A stretch of DNA of 64,000 nt from Agapanthus africanus. Taxonomy: Eukaryota; Streptophyta; Magnoliopsida; Asparagales; Amaryllidaceae. Positions 59,401-64,000 of this stretch are shown here, piece by piece; the stretch's first letter is position 1; each line of letters begins with the position of its first letter. The notes beneath the pieces are model-generated. The model did no database searches. It was not told the DNA's origin and saw nothing but the letters and a program-made list of their open reading frames with translations. The stretch spans positions 188,745,044-188,809,043 of the forward strand of contig CM057344.1 of the NCBI GenBank assembly GCA_030015575.1. The letters are read 5' to 3'. A program made the translations under genes and the position numbers.

Positions 59401-61605
59401 TGTAGGGTTCCTAGGCACTCCCAAGAGGTCTCACAAGGCATCGAACATGCCATTTTCAAATTTTACGGTGCGTACAAACCCTAAACTACGGATCGATAAC
59501 TAGATGTCTAGGCGAAAAGAACTAGTTAACAAATTAACTAATGAGAATACGGAAATACAACCTTTGTAGATCCGGTGCTCCACCTCCATAGCTCCGCAAC
59601 GAAGTCCTCTCCGCTGTCCAAATCAAATCCGGGCTCTAGAGTCGGCTTCGTCGGAGAAAAAGGGAGCTAGGTCGTCGATGTCCATGCCGAAGATGATCTA
59701 CGTCGAGGCATCGCTAGATCAAGCTCACAACTTCACCAAGTCAAGAAACTTGTGAAGTAAACACACTCTACTACTTGGCAAGAGGTAGAGGATGAAGAAA
59801 TAGGAAGTGGGTAGACTTTAGTTTTGGATTTCTCACTCTTTTCCAACAATCACCATTGATGGAGCTTGGTTTTCTTCACTTGAAGAATGAAGAAGATGAA
59901 GAAGAATATTATGATAAGTTAATTAAAAACAATAGAAATATCAAAACTTATCATAATGTTAACTAGAGTTAAGTGTAGAGAATGAATCATGGTTAGTGGG
60001 AATGGTTAGGGTTAAGGATGAGATAAGAATGGTTGACTTGATCAAAGATTCATGAAGCTTCAACTAAACTCCAAATTAAGCCACCATTCTTTTCTCCTCT
60101 TTTCCAAAATGAATAAACAAATAAATAAATGAATAAATAAAGGAAATGAAACCCTAACCATGGTTTAATTCTTTGCACTTAACCAAGTAATCATGTATCA
60201 TCAAACATGATACAATCAAATGCACAAAATCATATCGCATATGTAATGCGCACACCCGAGTGAGAAAATCCATTTAAAGTGAACCAATACTAGTTAATGC
60301 AAAGTAATATATCAAATATATAATTATACATTAAATCATTAAATCAACACTTGATTCAATGATCCGGTCATGTCGCACACAACCGACTAGTATACAATGT
60401 ATCGGCTTATCGAATCAACGCTTGAATCGATAACTAGGTTATATCGCATACAACCATTCGATACATTCATCGCGAGAATGGAATACGGTATCACATACTC
60501 GCATTATTCTCGGTCCCGCACATATCTCATATGCGCTCCTATTTCGTTTCGCTTGAGCCAGGAAACCTCTGTGTAGGACTCTAAAGACTCGTCAATACGC
60601 CGGCAGCGGATGATGATCATATCAAACACCCACAAGCCGCAAGCGGTCTGCTAAACGTAACGGCCACCCGGGTATTGAGCGATCTGAAGATCGACGAGCA
60701 AGCCCGCTCACACTCCAGTGAATCCGACCAGTAACACTACCGTAAGTCCGGTCTGATCGTCTGATATGTCGCATATCTCACCTAGGGGTGGTAAACGTCA
60801 GACCCCAATAGCTCGATAAGTCGTGTCGATATGAGGCTCATAACGGGTCTAGAAACTACTGGTAACACATACCAGCAATTCTCTGAGCAGCCCTGGCCAG
60901 GGACTTCCTGTTATAGCCAATCGAACACAGTGCAACATCAACTCCCTATACCGGGAGAGACGAATCCCCTCCTATCGCTCATTGCCTCCATGTGACTCGG
61001 GACTGTACCCAAAAACCACCGTTTTGCACGCCCTCTTGGACGTGGTAAGATGGAAATCAAAGCACAGTGGGAACCACACAAGACTCTATGACGATCTCGG
61101 GTCAACAGACTACTCTGTACCAGTGTCACCAGAGAACTGCCATCTGACGTGAGGTATAATACCATCTGGGAGTTCTCGGCGAGTCCGTCCAGTGTACCCA
61201 GTCTCTACTGAGCACCCGTATATCTCCTCTGATGTCAAACACCGATGGATATGGGATCATCCATCGCCCATCTGTATGGGTCGAGAAGGTACACGCTAGT
61301 CTACTCTGGTATATCGATGCCCCGTCTCGATACACCCACGACTAGGGACTTTCAAGGATGTACTTATGGACTACCATGTCCCCACTAGTATGATCCGCAT
61401 CATAGTCCAGGTAGTCAAGTACAGATCCTAAGGGCTTTACCAACATGTAACAGAGAGACAATCAGTATACACGTTAAGGTAAAGTTCAACCAGATAGCAT
61501 ACTATCATGTCGAGCAAGAAAGTCCTCCCTATATATGTCCCAGCATCCACTACAATATACATCCTATGTACAGTAATGGCCTCTAGGGCATACATATAAC
61601 TAACA
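59401..61605 (-). repeat. 5' LTR of element E
   Basis: 2205 bp, partner of 51392-53597. Confidence 0.97.
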
Positions 61606-61610
61606 TGATG
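61606..61610. repeat. Target-site duplication of element E, right copy
   Basis: tgatg matches 51387-51391. Confidence 0.95.
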
Positions 61611-63019
61611 TTTACCACCCCTAGGCGAGATATGCGACATATCAGACGAACAGACCGGACTGTACGGTAAGTGTTACTGGTTGGATTCACAGGAGTGTGA
61701 GCGGGCTTGCTCGTCGATCTTCTGATCGCTCAATACCCGGGTGGCCGTTACGTTTAGCAGACCGCTTGCGGCTTGTGGGTGTTTGATATGATCATCATCT
61801 GCTGCCGGCGTATTGACGAGTCTTTAGAGTCCTACACAGAGGCTTCCTGGCTCAAGCGAAACGAAATAGGAGCGCATATGAGATATGTACGGGACCGTGA
61901 ATAATGCGTGTATGTGATACCGTATTTCATTCTCGCGATGAATGTGTCGAATGGTTGTATGCGATATAACCTAGTTATCGAATCAAGGATTGATTCGATA
62001 AGCCGATACATTGGATACTAGCCGGTTATATGCGACATGACCGGATCATTGAATCAAGTGTTGATTTAATGATTTAGTGTATAATTATATATTTGATATA
62101 TTACTTTGCATCAACTAGTATTGGTTCACTTTAAATGGATTTACTCACTTTAAATGCACATTGTATATGTGATATATTTTTTGTGCACATGATTGTATCA
62201 TGTTTGATGATACATTCTAGCTTGGGTTTGTGTAAAGAATTAAACCATGGTTAATTAGTGATTAGGGTTTCATTTCATTTACTTATTCTTTTATCTATTT
62301 ACTTATTTATTTATTTTAGAAAAGAAGAAAAGAGAATGGTGGCTTGTTTTGTTTGCTTGTTGAAGCTTCTTGATGCTTTGAACAAGTCCACCATTCTTAT
62401 CTCTTCTCTAACCCTAACCACTCATCTAACCTTAGTTAAATCTCTACACTAAACCATGGTTGAAGACATGATAAGTATTCATTTTTATTTTCTTTTTGAA
62501 TAACTTATCATATATCATCTTCTTCTTCTTCTTCTTCTTCAAGAAGAGAAAGCTTGATAGCTTCAATGGCAACTAGTGAAAATGAGTGAGAAATCCAATT
62601 CTAAAGTGAACCCACTTCCTATTTCTTCATCCTCTACCTCTTGCCAAGTTGTATAGGGTGTTTCCTTCACAAGTTTTCAAGGCTTGGTGAAGTTGGCGCT
62701 TGATCTTGTGATGCCTCGACGTAGATCATCTTCGGCATCGAACCGACGACCAAGTCCGCCCTTTTCTCCGATGAAGCCGATGCTAGAGTCATGGATTTGA
62801 TTTGGACAGTGGAGGGACCTCATCATGGAGCCTAGGACGTGGAGGACCGGATCTACAACGGTTGTAGCTTCTTTCCTTTATTTAAAGTCGTTAACTTGCA
62901 TCGCATAGCCTATAAATCTAGTTAACGATCCGTATTAGGGTTTGTAGGCACATGTAAAATTTGAATTAGCCATGTTTGATCACTTGTAAGACTTCATTAG
63001 TGTGCCTAGGAGCCCTACA
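61611..63019 (+). repeat. 3' LTR of element D, second part
   Basis: Continues the LTR cut at 51391 and ends ...GGAGCCCTACA before the ccgta duplication. The match to 43420-44829 of the 5' LTR is close. Confidence 0.95.
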
Positions 63020-63024
63020 CCGTA
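63020..63024. repeat. Target-site duplication of element D, right copy
   Basis: ccgta matches 42596-42600. Confidence 0.95.
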
Positions 63025-63416
63025 TACCATCTTTGATGTCAAATACCAATTGATATGGGATCATCTATCGCCCATCAAATGGGTCAAGAAGCGTATACCC
63101 TAGTCTACTCTGGAATATCGTTGCCCCGTCTCGATACACCCTCGACTAGAACAATTAAAGGATGTACTTATGGACTACCCTGACCCCACTAGTATTATCT
63201 GCATCATAATCCTGGTAGTCAAGTACATCCTAAGGGCTTTACCAACATGTGAGAGAAAGACAGTATCACAATACAAGTCTACATGTTAAGATAAAGAGCA
63301 ACCAGATAGCATACTATCATGTCGAGCAAGAAAGTCATCTCTATATATGTCCAAACATCCACTATAATATACAATCATGTACAATAATGGCCTCTAGGGC
63401 ATACATATAACTAACA
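63025..63416 (-). repeat. 5' LTR of element C, second part
   Basis: In sense direction this is the LTR start (TGTTAGTTATATGTATGCCC). It completes the LTR begun at 40815. The bases gggtc at 63417-63421 would be one copy of C's target duplication; its partner is lost with the left end of C. Confidence 0.92.
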
Positions 63417-63978
63417 GGGTCAATCATGCGATATTATGTACCAGACCAAATAAAGCTTATGTACTTAGCATAGTAAGCAGATATCAGTCTAATACTGGAG
63501 AATCGATGGATAACAGTGAAGAACATTATCAAGTACTTATGGAGCACTAAAAGGATGTTCTTGGTGTATAGTAATGGCAGCTTCCAAATGGAGACGATTA
63601 TCGATTCCAGCTTCCAAGGTGAAATAGATAACAGAATGTCTGTCACGGGTTATAAGTTTACCCTCTTTTGAAGAGCAGTATATTGGAAAGGTTCCAAATA
63701 GGATACTGAGACAAAAATGACGCTAGATGCTAAGTATGACTCAGCGTATGATGCACCCTAAGAAGCTGTTTAGATAAATAAGTTCATTTATGAACTCGGT
63801 CTCATCAGATATCCAGACAAATTCTAAGGCAGGTATCGCTTGATTCGGCAGATAACTGACCTCCACGAGATTAAGAAAAGGAGAGAAGAAATTAGAGACA
63901 TTGTAGTAGATCCACTTACTGAGGCTGTTTTTCAGATACAATTTGAAAAATTGATATTAGAGAAGTTGGGTATGTGAT
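63417..63978 (+). pseudogene. Element H: RNase H-end remnant of an older plus-strand copia
   Basis: Plus-strand copia C-terminus with stops. It aligns with G from the VGSIMYAM segment (GSIM... at 63418) through NRWITVKNIIKYLWSTKRMF, the first RNase H aspartate region (IDSSFQGE, about 63605) and the TLDAKYDSA relic, to FEKLILEKLGM and a stop. Unlike A, B, D and E, it keeps the stretch between GEKHW and the RNase H aspartate, so it lies outside that deleted family. It is the DNA into which C inserted. A 3' LTR would be expected just past the window end. Confidence 0.8.
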
Positions 63979-64000
63979 ACTGCTGTAATACCCATGTCCC

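Larger units (their letters stand above)
51392..61605 (-). mobile_element. Element E: complete-length, defective copia LTR retrotransposon
   Basis: A 10,214-bp minus-strand element with LTRs of 2206 and 2205 bp and perfect tgatg duplications, inserted in the 3' LTR of D. About 15 differences by eye between its LTRs (0.7%) make it younger than G by this measure and the latest event in its stack. Confidence 0.97.
42601..63019 (+). mobile_element. Element D: defective copia, interrupted by element E
   Basis: A plus-strand element about 10.2 kb long once E (51392-61605) is removed. It inserted into the 5' LTR of C with perfect ccgta duplications. Primer site, polypurine tract and both LTRs are present. 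gag-pol is defective with the family lesions. A leader deletion at about 47655 removed the GAAA-hairpin segment. Confidence 0.95.

Noticed and set aside
1..64000. CRISPR arrays, bacterial operons, tRNA or rRNA genes.
   Set aside because: The only tRNA-like matches are the 12-base primer-binding sites, and the repeats are LTRs, leader elements and microsatellites of plant retrotransposons.

Overview
The window is plant nuclear DNA made almost entirely of Ty1/Copia LTR retrotransposons nested in one another. I found no host gene, tRNA, rRNA, CRISPR array or bacterial-type feature. The evidence is 2.0-2.2 kb LTRs with TG...CA ends, primer-binding sites matching the 3' end of plant initiator tRNA-Met, polypurine tracts, copia-order domains (Gag, protease, integrase, RT, RNase H), and five pairs of perfect 5-bp target duplications. 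LTR starts of the TGTTAG...ATGCCCTAGAGGC type, a leader of 2 kb or more, and a polyprotein of about 1300 residues resemble the Angela/BARE lineage. The species cannot be told from the sequence.

Layout. Element F (minus) fills 1-3322 and is cut by element A (plus, 3323-13892, target duplication ctccc). From 13893 a short F remnant leads into about 1.65 kb of unassigned DNA (13926-15600). Element C (minus) runs in pieces from about 15600 to 63416. It is interrupted by G (minus, 16115-26241, taacc), B (minus, 28413-38772, acttc) and D (plus, 42601-63019, ccgta). D is itself interrupted in its 3' LTR by E (minus, 51392-61605, tgatg). C sits in an older plus-strand copia, H, seen only as an RNase H remnant at 63417-63978.

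Function. Only G keeps an uninterrupted polyprotein (1316 codons from the first ATG), with every catalytic motif visible. A, B, C, D, E and F share one large internal Gag deletion. A, B, D and E also share loss of the Gag ATG, a catalytic Glu-to-Gly change in integrase, an RT frameshift and pol deletions. Each nevertheless has its own perfect target duplication, so they most likely moved as already defective elements served in trans, as barley BARE2 is by BARE1.

Leaders. Between primer site and Gag, the elements conserve RNA structure more than sequence. There is a long hairpin about 150 nt after the primer site; a set of three small stem-loops with compensatory changes between elements and a loop that is mostly the same inside one element; a GAAA-tetraloop hairpin in most copies; and a pyrimidine tract with CAG or AAG just before Gag, which looks like a 3' splice site. 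The triple stem-loop array is the strongest candidate for an undescribed system here.
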